Of a stretch of DNA of 64,000 nt, positions 44,542-53,710 are shown one piece after another. Positions within the stretch are counted from its first letter, which is position 1; each line of letters starts with the position of its first letter. Source of the DNA: an uncultured Paraglaciecola sp. (lineage in GTDB: Bacteria > Pseudomonadota > Gammaproteobacteria > Enterobacterales > Alteromonadaceae). The position numbers and the translations under genes were made by a program. A model generated the notes under the pieces. The model was not told where the DNA came from and did not search any database. It saw nothing but the letters and a program-made list of their open reading frames with translations. The stretch is taken from positions 29,322 to 93,321 of the forward strand of contig NZ_CAKZKO010000118.1 of assembly GCF_937123705.1 (NCBI RefSeq), in the 5' to 3' direction.

Positions 44542-45402
44542 TTATAGCTTTTCTATTATGTAGCCTTTGGCTTTGAGTTTTGCCAAGACACTATCCTCTC
44601 CAGATAAATGTAAAGCGCCGACCAAAATAAACTCTGTAACTTGGTCATTGAGCATTGCTTCTATTTTCGGCAACCAATTATTGTTACGGGTCACTAGCAT
44701 GTCTTGATAAATCTCTGGGTATTCATCTTTAAAAGGTGTAATGCCGACTTCGGCCATTCCTTGCATATCACCTGTAAGCCAAGTTGAGTGTAACTGAGTA
44801 AATATCTCTGGCATTTTAGCGATATCTTTTAAGGTGTATTTAATAATCTCATTAGGATCATCCCCCCCCATTTTCGCAAGAAAAGCCAGTTGCTCATCAG
44901 GTGTTTCTAACCAGCCTTGCTCTTTTTGTTGCGCCTTAGCCATTTTAGAGAAAAACATGTCCACTCCTTCACTGGTGTAACCCATAGCTTGCAATTCAAC
45001 AAAGGTTAAAGAAATGGCGATGAAATTAGGTTTATGAGACGCAAAGGCTTGCATGGGGATTTGTCGTGATGACAAATGTATCGCCAAGGCTTTATAGGTC
45101 TCAGGATCTAAAACGGTATTAATGGTTGTACCATCGTTGTACATCATTTGGCTCATCATTTTTTGAGCAAATTCTGAGGAACTGGCCGCTTCCATATCGG
45201 TTTCAAACATGACTTTATCAGCAGCTTGATAAGCGATGTCATATTCATTGGGCAGCGGATAGTCATCGGGTGTAAGCACATGAATAGTACCGCCGATATA
45301 CAGGCTATGCTCTTTGTTAGATATTTTCCAAACTGATGCCGCCTGTAGGCTAACAGAAAATATCAGACTGCTACCCAGAAAGAGGGCTTTTAATAACATC
45401 AT
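44542..45402 (-). CDS. TraB/GumN family protein
   Basis: 286 residues with a signal peptide (about 1-21, ending QAA). Family motifs: SLYIGGTIHVLTPDDYPLP (near 33-51), a DKVMFETDM strand, and the C-terminal FILVGALHLSGEDSVLAKLKAKGY. The GGTIHV and GALHL histidine motifs are proposed metal or catalytic positions in the Tiki/TraB clan, some members of which are metalloproteases. The bacterial role is not established. It lies 119 bases upstream of moeA on the same strand. Confidence 0.87.
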   Translation of the reverse strand: MMLLKALFLGSSLIFSVSLQAASVWKISNKEHSLYIGGTIHVLTPDDYPLPNEYDIAYQAADKVMFETDMEAASSSEFAQKMMSQMMYNDGTTINTVLDPETYKALAIHLSSRQIPMQAFASHKPNFIAISLTFVELQAMGYTSEGVDMFFSKMAKAQQKEQGWLETPDEQLAFLAKMGGDDPNEIIKYTLKDIAKMPEIFTQLHSTWLTGDMQGMAEVGITPFKDEYPEIYQDMLVTRNNNWLPKIEAMLNDQVTEFILVGALHLSGEDSVLAKLKAKGYIIEKL

Positions 45403-45554
45403 TTTAATTACGCATTTCTTTGGTTGAGGTATGAGCCAAGAAGCATAGCCTTGCAGGGTTGTTTAACGCAATAGCAAACCATTGTTTTTAATAACCTTCT
45501 GTTAATCAATCAAAAGGCATAAAACAGGCAGGTAGACTACACTGAATTGACTAA

Positions 45555-45570
45555 ATACCCTATAGGGTAT
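45555..45570. promoter_or_regulatory. Palindrome ATACCCTATAGGGTAT
   Basis: A perfect 16-bp palindrome in the 254-bp divergent gap between the TraB/GumN and aminotransferase V genes, 87 bases before the latter. Candidate operator; no regulator is next to it. Confidence 0.4.
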
Positions 45571-45656
45571 AAGTCGAGGCTACAATCACACGCTGGTTTT
45601 ATATTACTAGTAGTGAAATCTGGCTTCAGCTTCTGTTAACAAAAAAGGGACAACAC

Positions 45657-46967
45657 ATGTTAAGACGTCAATTTTTAAATGCTTTAGGGCTTACTGTTGG
45701 TACTGGCCTAGTGACACCTTCTACTCTTTTAGGCGCAACATCTGCTCCTAAAGCGGTCAATAATCCGATCCAAGCAGGCGACTGGACAGCTTTGCGGAAT
45801 TTGTTTCCACTGACTCGCCAATATATTCAGTTATCAACATTTTTACTGGCATCACATCCAAAACCTGTGTCAGATGCCATTGAAAAACACCGTCGTGGCC
45901 TGGATGAAAATCCTGCCGATTATTGGCATCATCATTTTCAAACTATTGATGCTGATATTAGTCAGTCGGCGGCAGATTACATGGGCGGCAATGCTAAAGA
46001 TGTCGCCCTGACAGATAGTACTACTATGGGATTGGGGATGATCTATAGCGGCCTTAAACTGAAAGATGGCGAAGAAATATTACAAACTGTCCATGACCAT
46101 TATTCTACCGATATGTCACTCGCTCATAGAGCCAAGCGTACTGGTGCTAAGGTTAAGCGTATCGCCCTTTATGAAGATCCTGCAAAAGTTAATGTGACAC
46201 AAGTGCAACAACGCTTAAAGGCGGCAATAAATACTAATACCCGTGTTGTGGCAGCCACTTGGGTGCATTCTTCGACTGGAGTAAAACTCCCAATTAGAGC
46301 TATGGCAGACACGATTACGGCCCTAAACAAACAGCGAAAATCTCATCAGCAGATATTGTTTTGTGTCGATGGAGTGCATGGTTTTGGTATTGAAGATCAG
46401 GATGTGAGTGAATTAGGATGCGATTTTTTTGTTGCCGGAACTCATAAATGGATTTTTGGCCCAAGAGGTACAGGCGTGGTGTGGGGAAATGAGCGTGCTT
46501 GGGCACAAAGTGAGCCTGTTATTCCAAGCTTCAGTGCCTCATATGCGGTGTGGATGGGGCAGATGACCCAAGATCAAGTGCCAGTAGGGGAGCATATGTC
46601 GCCAGGTGGATTTCATTCATTTGAACATCGCTGGGCATTACCCGAAGCATTCAAATTACATTTACAACTAGGCAAAGCCAATGTGCAAAAGCGCATCCAT
46701 CAACTAAATGAGCAAACCAAACAAGGCCTAGCAAAGATGCCTCATGTGACACTTTATACCCCTATGGACAATGACCTTTCATCGGGGTTGACTTGTTTTG
46801 ATGTGAAGGGATTACATGCCGATAAGGTGGTTAAAAAATTGCACGATAAGGGCATTATCATGAGCAGTACACCTTACAGAAATAGTTACTCGCGATTTGC
46901 GCCTTCGTTGCTTAACAATGAGCAAGAAATTGAACAGGCGTTGGCTGCAATAAACGCCATGGCATAA
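45657..46967 (+). CDS. Exported class V aminotransferase-fold protein (isopenicillin N epimerase/cysteine desulfurase-like)
   Basis: 436 residues. The N-terminus MLRRQFLNALGLTVG has a twin Arg and hydrophobic run, suggesting Tat export of a folded PLP enzyme. The PLP lysine lies in FFVAGTHKWIFGPRGTGVVW (near 262), and CVDGVHGFGIEDQDV (near 239) supplies the Asp/His cofactor contacts. Closest named group is the isopenicillin N epimerase-like/CsdA family; the reaction cannot be assigned. Single gene. Confidence 0.85.
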   Translation: MLRRQFLNALGLTVGTGLVTPSTLLGATSAPKAVNNPIQAGDWTALRNLFPLTRQYIQLSTFLLASHPKPVSDAIEKHRRGLDENPADYWHHHFQTIDADISQSAADYMGGNAKDVALTDSTTMGLGMIYSGLKLKDGEEILQTVHDHYSTDMSLAHRAKRTGAKVKRIALYEDPAKVNVTQVQQRLKAAINTNTRVVAATWVHSSTGVKLPIRAMADTITALNKQRKSHQQILFCVDGVHGFGIEDQDVSELGCDFFVAGTHKWIFGPRGTGVVWGNERAWAQSEPVIPSFSASYAVWMGQMTQDQVPVGEHMSPGGFHSFEHRWALPEAFKLHLQLGKANVQKRIHQLNEQTKQGLAKMPHVTLYTPMDNDLSSGLTCFDVKGLHADKVVKKLHDKGIIMSSTPYRNSYSRFAPSLLNNEQEIEQALAAINAMA

Positions 46968-47130
46968 CTCTTAATGATACTGGCAAGGGCAATGAGGATT
47001 ATCAAAATTGCCCTTGTTTTATTTTAGAGCCTTTATTATATCTAACCGCATAAATAATCGTAAAAATTTACAGGAGAAAGCTGGAAGAATGGATATGCCA
47101 TATTTAATTGATCCCAATGAAAATGTGGTA

Positions 47131-47157
47131 ATACCAATCACTTACGGTGATTGGTAT
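47131..47157. repeat. 11-bp hairpin ATACCAATCAC/GTGATTGGTAT
   Basis: A perfect 11-bp stem with a 5-base loop, 46 bases before the SRAP gene. ATACCAAT-type hairpins are recurrent between genes in Alteromonadales, Shewanella and Vibrio. A tiny 25-codon ORF (47089-47166) overlaps it but is not convincing as a gene. Confidence 0.5.
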
Positions 47158-47203
47158 AATGTTTGAATCATCTAAAATAGTTAAATATATATAGAGGACT
47201 TCT

Positions 47204-47920
47204 ATGTGTGGTTATATTGAAGTGAATGGCGAACGTCCAGATGGTATTAAGCAGTTCCCAGAAAAAGGCATTGCCGAGCAATTTTTTACCTCTTCATTTA
47301 AACGTTATTACCCCGCATTTGGTCAAGATCCTAATAAAACCATTGATATTATTATCGAAGAAGAAGGCGAACTAAAACAGGTGGCTGCAACTTGGTGGTT
47401 TGACTGTACTGACTCTGAATATGGCTTAAATGTTGGTTCAAGAACTACTTTTAATGCGCGAAACCTAACCAGCCCTTATTGGCAAAACCCTTTAAAATAT
47501 AACCGAGCGATAGTACTGGCCACGGGATTAGGTGAGTCTAAAAAAGTAGGTAAAACTAAGCATCAATATTTTATGGAAAGCCAAGATGTATTTGTGTTGG
47601 CCGCTTTGTACCAAAAATTTAGTCATAACAGATACAGCTGCGCAGTGATCACCCGTGATATTCACCAGAAAATGGAACCGTACCACGACAAAGCTTTCCC
47701 GGGATTTTTACCCCATGATGATCGATTTTTAAAACTATGGCTTAGTCAATCTGTGCATCAACACGATGAAATTGACTTTATATTAAATCACCCAACTTTA
47801 TTTCCAACATTAACAGTACAAAGGGTGAAAACTTACAAAGATAAAGTCCCGTACAAATCCTTCGAATCAGTTGTATTGCAATCGGATGTGGAACGAAAGT
47901 CACAAACAACACTATCCTAG
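47204..47920 (+). CDS. Divergent SRAP (HMCES/YedK family) DNA-protein crosslink protein
   Basis: 238 residues beginning MCG, so Cys2 is exposed after Met removal. Other SRAP residues align: Asn in TTFNARNLTS (near 87), Glu in ATGLGESKK (near 111) and His in EPYHDKAFPGFL (near 167). SRAP proteins crosslink to abasic sites in single-stranded DNA, protecting them during replication. It differs from YedK by replacing the usual WGL/W and EW motifs, so it is a distinct sub-branch. No LexA box is apparent. A strong terminator follows. Confidence 0.75.
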   Translation: MCGYIEVNGERPDGIKQFPEKGIAEQFFTSSFKRYYPAFGQDPNKTIDIIIEEEGELKQVAATWWFDCTDSEYGLNVGSRTTFNARNLTSPYWQNPLKYNRAIVLATGLGESKKVGKTKHQYFMESQDVFVLAALYQKFSHNRYSCAVITRDIHQKMEPYHDKAFPGFLPHDDRFLKLWLSQSVHQHDEIDFILNHPTLFPTLTVQRVKTYKDKVPYKSFESVVLQSDVERKSQTTLS

Positions 47921-47972
47921 AAGGTTATATCAATACTAGAAGGGAATGAATAATACAAATAACAAACATTAA

Positions 47973-47995
47973 AAAAGGCGTCTTAGACGCCTTTT
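47973..47995. terminator. Terminator between SRAP and TonB receptor genes
   Basis: AAAAGGCGTC and GACGCCTTTT form a 10-bp stem around TTA, with flanking A and T tracts, between convergent genes. Confidence 0.87.
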
Positions 47996-48019
47996 GAGTT
48001 TTTACAATAACCCACGTTT

Positions 48020-50320
48020 TTAATAAAAACGCACTTTTGCTTCAATGCCAAACACTCTTGGCTGATTGACTATAGCGGTTAAGTTGTTGAAATCTATGGC
48101 GCCTTTTAGGTTTTCTTCGTCGGTGATATTACGTCCAAATAAGGCTATGCTGTAATCGTCGGCAAAGTTTTCATAGGCAATTCTTAAGCCGCCTTCAAAG
48201 TTGTCATTTGATTTAAATTCCATGGAACGATACAAGAATATATTGGTTTTACCTTGTACCGCCCAGTCAGTGTAGATGGAAATTTCTCCATCGTCTCCCA
48301 CAGGAAACGCGTAACGTGCCGTAAAGTTAAAGATAGTTTCAGGTGCTTGAGGGAAGGGGTTGCCATCAATAGAGACTGAATAACCATCTGCGCTAGGGTC
48401 GAGTACAGTACAGTTACCTGTGAAGCCAATGCTAGGATCTGCGCCACATGGCAACACGGTTAACGAATCGTCTTTTATTTCAGTATGGTTGTAACTAAAT
48501 CCAGCGGTGACGGTTAAATTATCTGTCACTAGATATTGAGCATCCACTTCAAAACCATAACCTGTGCCTTTGTCAGCGTTAATCAGTGCAGTATTATTAG
48601 CCCCACCACCAATTGCCGAAAATTGTATGTCATCAATTTCATATGAAAATGCTGCAAAGTTTATGCGTAAGGTATCGTCTAATAGATCTGACTTAACACC
48701 TGCTTCAATAGAATTAATGGTTTCAGAGTCTGCAACCGAAGGTGCGCCTTCAAAGGCTACATCACGGCCTTGTATTGTTTGGGCGCGAAAACCATTGGCA
48801 ACACGACCAAATATTGAGGTGTTTGGGGTGATTCGGTAGTTGGCGCTCAGCTCCCAACTGACATGGCTGTCGTCTACATTAATGTCATCGTATTCTTGGA
48901 TCGAAGCTGCGCCAATGACTAAAGCAAAGCCATTGACATTTTGTTCCCCTACGCTAAGGGATTTTTCATCATCGGTGTAACGCAGGCCACCGGTGATATT
49001 AAGTTTCTCATTTATGTCATAAGAAGTTTGGCCAAATATCGCCCATGTGGTGTTGTCGTGAAATACGGTTGAGGCGCCAAAAAAACCATCAATACTGGTG
49101 ACATTAAATGATGACTCATAATAAAACGCCCCTACTTGCCAATTTAAGGGGCCAGCTATATCGCTAGCTAAACGAAATTCTTGGGTGGTTTGCTCTAAAT
49201 CGTCTAAGTTATCCTGCGTCACCGCATCAAAGGCGATATTGCCAGGATAAGTTAGCTCAGTTGTGCCATCCCCATCTACATCAGCGGCTTCTTGTAGTAC
49301 CACACCGCCGTCAATATCACCTACACCAGTACCTTCTGCATTTTCAATAGCTGTGATACTGGTAAAGGTCATATCTTCTAAACCGAATTCGAGCTTTAAA
49401 GACGCACCGTAGTTTTCATACTGTTGTGGGTTATTGTCGGCACCATTGCCATCAATATCGCCATCGTAGTAAACCACATCGCGGTCAAAATTTTGGTTAA
49501 GATCATTACTACCACGGGTTAAAGCGTTAGCACGGAACATAGATGCTGTTGCGTCTAATTCACGGCCATGTACATTTAAAAGGGCTGAAAAGTCTTCTGA
49601 CGGCTCATACGCTAACTGCCCACGCCAGGCTTTTTCATCAAACCCGCCCATAACATTGTCTTGACCGGTATAGGCATTATCAATCCAATCATCTCGGTCT
49701 TGTGATAATACCGAGAACCGCCCAGATAGTTCATCTGTTAGGCTACCACCAACGGCACCTTCTACATTTAGAGTCCCAAAAGTTCCAACTCCTAATTTCA
49801 CATAGGCATCAAATTCATCACTTGGTTTCACGGAATCAAACTTGACCATACCCGCTGTGGTGTTACGACCAAATAATGTACCTTGTGGACCACGTAACAC
49901 TTCAACCTGTTCAACATCAAACAAAGGGAAGCTTTTTAATATTACGTTTTCTTTCACCACATCGTCCATCACAATAGAAACTGGTTGCGATGCTGCTAAG
50001 TCAAAATCAATATTACCTAACCCACGTATATAAAAGCGCGGGGCCACTCTGCCATTTGATGTTTCGGCGTATAGGCCAGGTACACGCACTGCTAAGGCAA
50101 GTATGTCTTCCCCGCCGGCAAATATATTCTCAAATTGTTCACCGTTTAAGGTAGCAATTGAGATAGGCACCTCTTGAATGCTTTGGGTACGTTTCTGAGC
50201 CGTTACGGTGATGGACTCTAATGCTCGTTCACTTTCTTGGGCAACTTGTGCAAATGAAAGTTGACTCACAAGAGCTGCTTGGATGCCAATTACTAAGGCG
50301 CTTTTGGTTAGTGTTTTCAT
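48020..50320 (-). CDS. TonB-dependent receptor
   Basis: 766 residues. Signal peptide ends near SFAQ (residue 24), the TonB-box-like region is ESITVTAQKRTQSIQEVPIS, and the plug (about 40-160) contains LRGPQGTLFGRNTTAGMV. A 22-strand-type barrel ends at EAKVRFY. It belongs to the broad group annotated as catecholate/pesticin-type receptors, which in marine bacteria import sugars, vitamins or siderophores. No enzyme or regulator adjoins it, so the substrate is open. Confidence 0.9.
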   Translation of the reverse strand: MKTLTKSALVIGIQAALVSQLSFAQVAQESERALESITVTAQKRTQSIQEVPISIATLNGEQFENIFAGGEDILALAVRVPGLYAETSNGRVAPRFYIRGLGNIDFDLAASQPVSIVMDDVVKENVILKSFPLFDVEQVEVLRGPQGTLFGRNTTAGMVKFDSVKPSDEFDAYVKLGVGTFGTLNVEGAVGGSLTDELSGRFSVLSQDRDDWIDNAYTGQDNVMGGFDEKAWRGQLAYEPSEDFSALLNVHGRELDATASMFRANALTRGSNDLNQNFDRDVVYYDGDIDGNGADNNPQQYENYGASLKLEFGLEDMTFTSITAIENAEGTGVGDIDGGVVLQEAADVDGDGTTELTYPGNIAFDAVTQDNLDDLEQTTQEFRLASDIAGPLNWQVGAFYYESSFNVTSIDGFFGASTVFHDNTTWAIFGQTSYDINEKLNITGGLRYTDDEKSLSVGEQNVNGFALVIGAASIQEYDDINVDDSHVSWELSANYRITPNTSIFGRVANGFRAQTIQGRDVAFEGAPSVADSETINSIEAGVKSDLLDDTLRINFAAFSYEIDDIQFSAIGGGANNTALINADKGTGYGFEVDAQYLVTDNLTVTAGFSYNHTEIKDDSLTVLPCGADPSIGFTGNCTVLDPSADGYSVSIDGNPFPQAPETIFNFTARYAFPVGDDGEISIYTDWAVQGKTNIFLYRSMEFKSNDNFEGGLRIAYENFADDYSIALFGRNITDEENLKGAIDFNNLTAIVNQPRVFGIEAKVRFY

Positions 50321-50490
50321 GTGTGTCCAGTATTATTATATTAAAGGTCAAGTGAATTTGTATTTACTAAATTCCCTTCTTACTTAAAGGCCTATGTGTC
50401 CATACCTGATACAACCATCCGCACTTATAGCACTTTTTATTACTCTTTGTGAATAAGTTAAATGGACAGTATCTTTTCTAACGCACATTG

Positions 50491-52440
50491 TTATACCTTA
50501 AACTGTGCGACTAACTCATTTAATTGTTCTGCTAAACGGGCAATCTCACTCGTAGAGCTTCGAGATTGATTTGACGCTTCCGCATTTTCCCCAGCGATTT
50601 GTTTTACATTCATAACATTTTCATTGATGGTTTCAGAGACTGAACTTTGTTCTTCCGCTGTACTGGCGATTTGAATGTTCATATCACTGATGGCTTTTAT
50701 TGCCTGGGTAATTGATTCGAGAGCGGCATTTGCTTCGCCAGTTTGCGTGACACAATGGTCTGCTTGTATCTTGCTCTGGTCCATTACTTCCACTGTGGTT
50801 TTTGTTCCGGACTGTAGTTTTTCAATGATGTTTTGGATTTCAGTCGTTGAGCCTTGGGTTTTTGCGGCTAGTGCTCGTACTTCATCGGCCACAACTGCAA
50901 AACCACGGCCTTGTTCACCCGCTCTGGCAGCTTCAATTGCTGCGTTTAATGCCAGAAGATTTGTTTGATCTGCAATGCCTTTTATTACGTCAATAATAGA
51001 GCTGATACTAACCACATCATGCTGCACTTCACTTAGCTTATCTGAAGAGTGATTAACATTTTCTGACAGTAAGTTAATTGACTTAATTGTTCTATCTACA
51101 ACATTTGAGCCATTTAATGCTTCTTGATCTGCCTTTTTGGCTGCATCTGCTGCTATTGACGCGTTGTTGGCTACATCGTGCACACTTGTTGACATTTCTT
51201 TCATGGCAGTGGCGACCATTTCTGTCTCTGACTCTTGTTGACTTATACCGTTCGAGGTTTGCTCGGTTATGGCGGCAAGTTCTTCAGACACAGAAGCCAA
51301 TTCGGTGCTGGCCCCACCAATAGTGGAAATCATTTGTTTAAGTCTGCTTGCAGTATTTTGTATTGCCTCTAGTAGTAGCCCTGTTTCATCTTTGGTTCTT
51401 ACACCTACCTCTAGGGTTAGGTCACCTTGTGCTAATTGGTTGGCGGCATCAACCGCCTTTTGAATTGGTTTAGTGATAGCAATGGTGAGGAAATATGCGG
51501 CAAGCGAGCCTAGCACAACGGCAATGAATGACAGTATAAAGGTCAATTGAATGCTATTTTGTGTTTTTTCTTTAAGAGCAGGGCCAAGGGTATTTTGATC
51601 TTTCATAACCGATGATTTTACACCTTCGGCATTTTTTGCAATTTCTGGGCCTATGGTATCCAGTGTGTTTTGAATAATATTAATCCGCTCAACGATTAAA
51701 TTATGGATATCATTCATGGCGAGAATATATTTGGCTTGGGTTTCATACAGGTTTGTCAATAACTGCCTACGTCTTTCATTTTGTAGGGATTTATCCAAAT
51801 TAGTAAGGTCAGTTGCTAAGGTGCTTTTTATGTTTTGTAGCGCGTGATCAAAATCTTGCTCTTTGTTGGTTTGAAGATATCTCACCATAGATAGACGGCC
51901 TATTAGCAAGGTTTCTTGTACTAACCCTGCGAAATATGTGGCGCTGCTGTCTTTATCGTCATGGGCTGATTTAATAATGTTGTTGATTTGGGTGCTCATG
52001 GCCTCACCAAATGGGATCAAGCGAGTTTCATTTACCACATTTCTTTGCTCTACTAAACGCACCACTTTAGAGAACGCGTCTTCGTATGTAGTTAATGATA
52101 CTGCAATTTTTTGAACTAAAGCGGCTCTTTCTGGTTTTTGGATTTCTTGTTTTGCTTCATCAAGTAAGCCATTCATTTGGGTAACATAATCATTATATTG
52201 CTGCAGGTCTGTATCACTTTTGGTAATGAGGTAATCTTTGACATTCATTCTTACCATCAACATGCTTGCTTGTAACTGGCCGGCCAAATTGGTATCCATA
52301 GCTAAGCCGCGATATTCATCTATGCCGGTTTCTGCATTTTTAAGGGAAAATATACCTTCTGCTAAAACAATCGAAAGCAGGATTAAGACCACCCCAAAAC
52401 CCACTCCAATTTTGACCCCTAAGCGTAGATCTTTAAACAT
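50491..52440 (-). CDS. Methyl-accepting chemotaxis protein
   Basis: 649 residues from the ATG with AAAGGA upstream. Order: TM1 (about 10-28), periplasmic four-helix-type sensor (about 30-300), TM2 (about 303-325), HAMP (about 328-380) and signalling domain (about 380-649). The hairpin tip carries [20 protein letters not shown] and [13 protein letters not shown]. The C-terminus ends ELVAQFKV without a CheR pentapeptide. Ligand unknown. The 271-bp gap upstream (52441-52711) shows no gene, only short AT-rich inverted segments. Confidence 0.94.
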   Translation of the reverse strand: MFKDLRLGVKIGVGFGVVLILLSIVLAEGIFSLKNAETGIDEYRGLAMDTNLAGQLQASMLMVRMNVKDYLITKSDTDLQQYNDYVTQMNGLLDEAKQEIQKPERAALVQKIAVSLTTYEDAFSKVVRLVEQRNVVNETRLIPFGEAMSTQINNIIKSAHDDKDSSATYFAGLVQETLLIGRLSMVRYLQTNKEQDFDHALQNIKSTLATDLTNLDKSLQNERRRQLLTNLYETQAKYILAMNDIHNLIVERINIIQNTLDTIGPEIAKNAEGVKSSVMKDQNTLGPALKEKTQNSIQLTFILSFIAVVLGSLAAYFLTIAITKPIQKAVDAANQLAQGDLTLEVGVRTKDETGLLLEAIQNTASRLKQMISTIGGASTELASVSEELAAITEQTSNGISQQESETEMVATAMKEMSTSVHDVANNASIAADAAKKADQEALNGSNVVDRTIKSINLLSENVNHSSDKLSEVQHDVVSISSIIDVIKGIADQTNLLALNAAIEAARAGEQGRGFAVVADEVRALAAKTQGSTTEIQNIIEKLQSGTKTTVEVMDQSKIQADHCVTQTGEANAALESITQAIKAISDMNIQIASTAEEQSSVSETINENVMNVKQIAGENAEASNQSRSSTSEIARLAEQLNELVAQFKV

Positions 52441-52711
52441 AGTATTTCCTTTCAATGAATGATTAATTTTTGCATGTGAATATATAATGAAACATTTTAA
52501 ATAGTATAACTAGATAATATTGTCCAAAATGGTTTAATTAGGTGGCAACTATACCCTTACGTGACGTGCGACCTGAGTGCCGAAACGACCAACTATATAG
52601 GGTTCTGATGAAGTCAATTGGACTATGTCTATTGATATTAATTGGTAATAAATATAGTTGACAACGCCACTTAGTTAACTACATATGACTAAATTTCTTT
52701 AGGAATATTTT

Positions 52712-53131
52712 ATGGCCGAGAATAAAACTCAAGTGTCACAAGCTAATGTTGTAGATTTTATACATGGAATAGAACATCAACAAAGGCAGGCTGACGCATT
52801 TGCATTATTAAATATTTTTGAGCAAGAGACTAAGCTAAAAGCTGTACTCTGGGGCAGCAGTATTGTTGGTTTTGGCAGCTACCAATATCAAACAGCCGAT
52901 AGAAAGACACATCAATTTATGCGTACAGGTTTTTCACCTAGAAAGCAAAACTTGGTGTTGTATATCATGGTGGGATTTGGTGATTTTGATCAAACATTGC
53001 GAAGCCTAGGCAAGTTTAAAACGGGAAAGTCGTGTTTATATATTAATAAGTTGAGTGATGTAGATGAGCAGGTGTTACGTAAACTAATTCAACTGTCCCT
53101 TGATGAAATGGCTAGTCGCTATCCAGAATAA
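52712..53131 (+). CDS. DUF1801 (YdhG-like) protein
   Basis: 139 residues matching the DUF1801 fold. DFIHGIEHQQRQADAFALLNIF at the start, then KAVLWGSSIVGFGSYQYQ and a VLYIMVGFGD strand are family-typical. Function is not known. AGGAAT precedes the ATG. Its stop codon abuts that of the convergent DUF2062 gene. Confidence 0.87.
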   Translation: MAENKTQVSQANVVDFIHGIEHQQRQADAFALLNIFEQETKLKAVLWGSSIVGFGSYQYQTADRKTHQFMRTGFSPRKQNLVLYIMVGFGDFDQTLRSLGKFKTGKSCLYINKLSDVDEQVLRKLIQLSLDEMASRYPE

Positions 53132-53632
53132 TTATTCGGATTTAGGATAGCGTTTTTTAAGGCGTTGTTTCCACGCTTTAGAGACGGACAATCGCCACAA
53201 ATAATTTAGGCCAAAATAGCCGATAGTGCTGAAGAAGAAAGAACACATTAAGCAACCTATTAAAAATGCTGGGCCAATGGTTTCAATACTGCGCATAACC
53301 CAATCCCAACTTAATTCAAAACTAAACTCTCTTTGTGGGGCGCCCATCACTTTGATCCCCAACAGATAAGCCCCGTAAAAAATTGGCGGCATAGTAAATG
53401 GATTACTTATCCAAACTGTTGCAACCGATAATGGTAAATTTACCCGTAAAGGAATGGCTAATGCTGCGGCTAGCCACATTTGAAATGGAACTGGCCAGAA
53501 GCAAAAAAACACCCCAACCGCAAAAGCCCCAGATGCTGAGCGTCTATTTAGATGCCATAAATTGGGATCGTGTAGCAGTGTGCCAAATAGCGCTAATATT
53601 TTATGTTCTTTGACATTTTGATGACTGGGCAA
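53132..53632 (-). CDS. DUF2062 membrane protein
   Basis: 166 residues from TTG with LFGTLLHDPNLWHLNRRSASGAFAVGVF near residues 15-42, the DUF2062 signature, and two or three hydrophobic helices. The start is uncertain: the frame stays open nine more codons and reads ILKKFIKRL before LPSHQ, matching the basic N-terminus usual in the family, yet it contains no ATG, GTG or TTG. An ATT (53657-53659) or CTG (53654-53656) start after AGAGAA is possible. Function unknown. Confidence 0.85.
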   Translation of the reverse strand: MPSHQNVKEHKILALFGTLLHDPNLWHLNRRSASGAFAVGVFFCFWPVPFQMWLAAALAIPLRVNLPLSVATVWISNPFTMPPIFYGAYLLGIKVMGAPQREFSFELSWDWVMRSIETIGPAFLIGCLMCSFFFSTIGYFGLNYLWRLSVSKAWKQRLKKRYPKSE

Positions 53633-53710
53633 TAAGCGCTTAATAAACTTTTTCAGAATAGTTCTCTATACTTTAATTTTGGGAAGCAAAGGAATGCTGT
53701 AGTCGTGATT

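Noticed and set aside
47089..47166. 25-codon ORF annotated as a gene
   Set aside because: The spacing from AGGAG is long and the 3' half is the hairpin repeat; kept only as an observation.
52503..52680. Inverted segments with AACTATA/TATAGTT before the DUF1801 gene
   Set aside because: The arms match only in short pieces with gaps; too weak to call an element.
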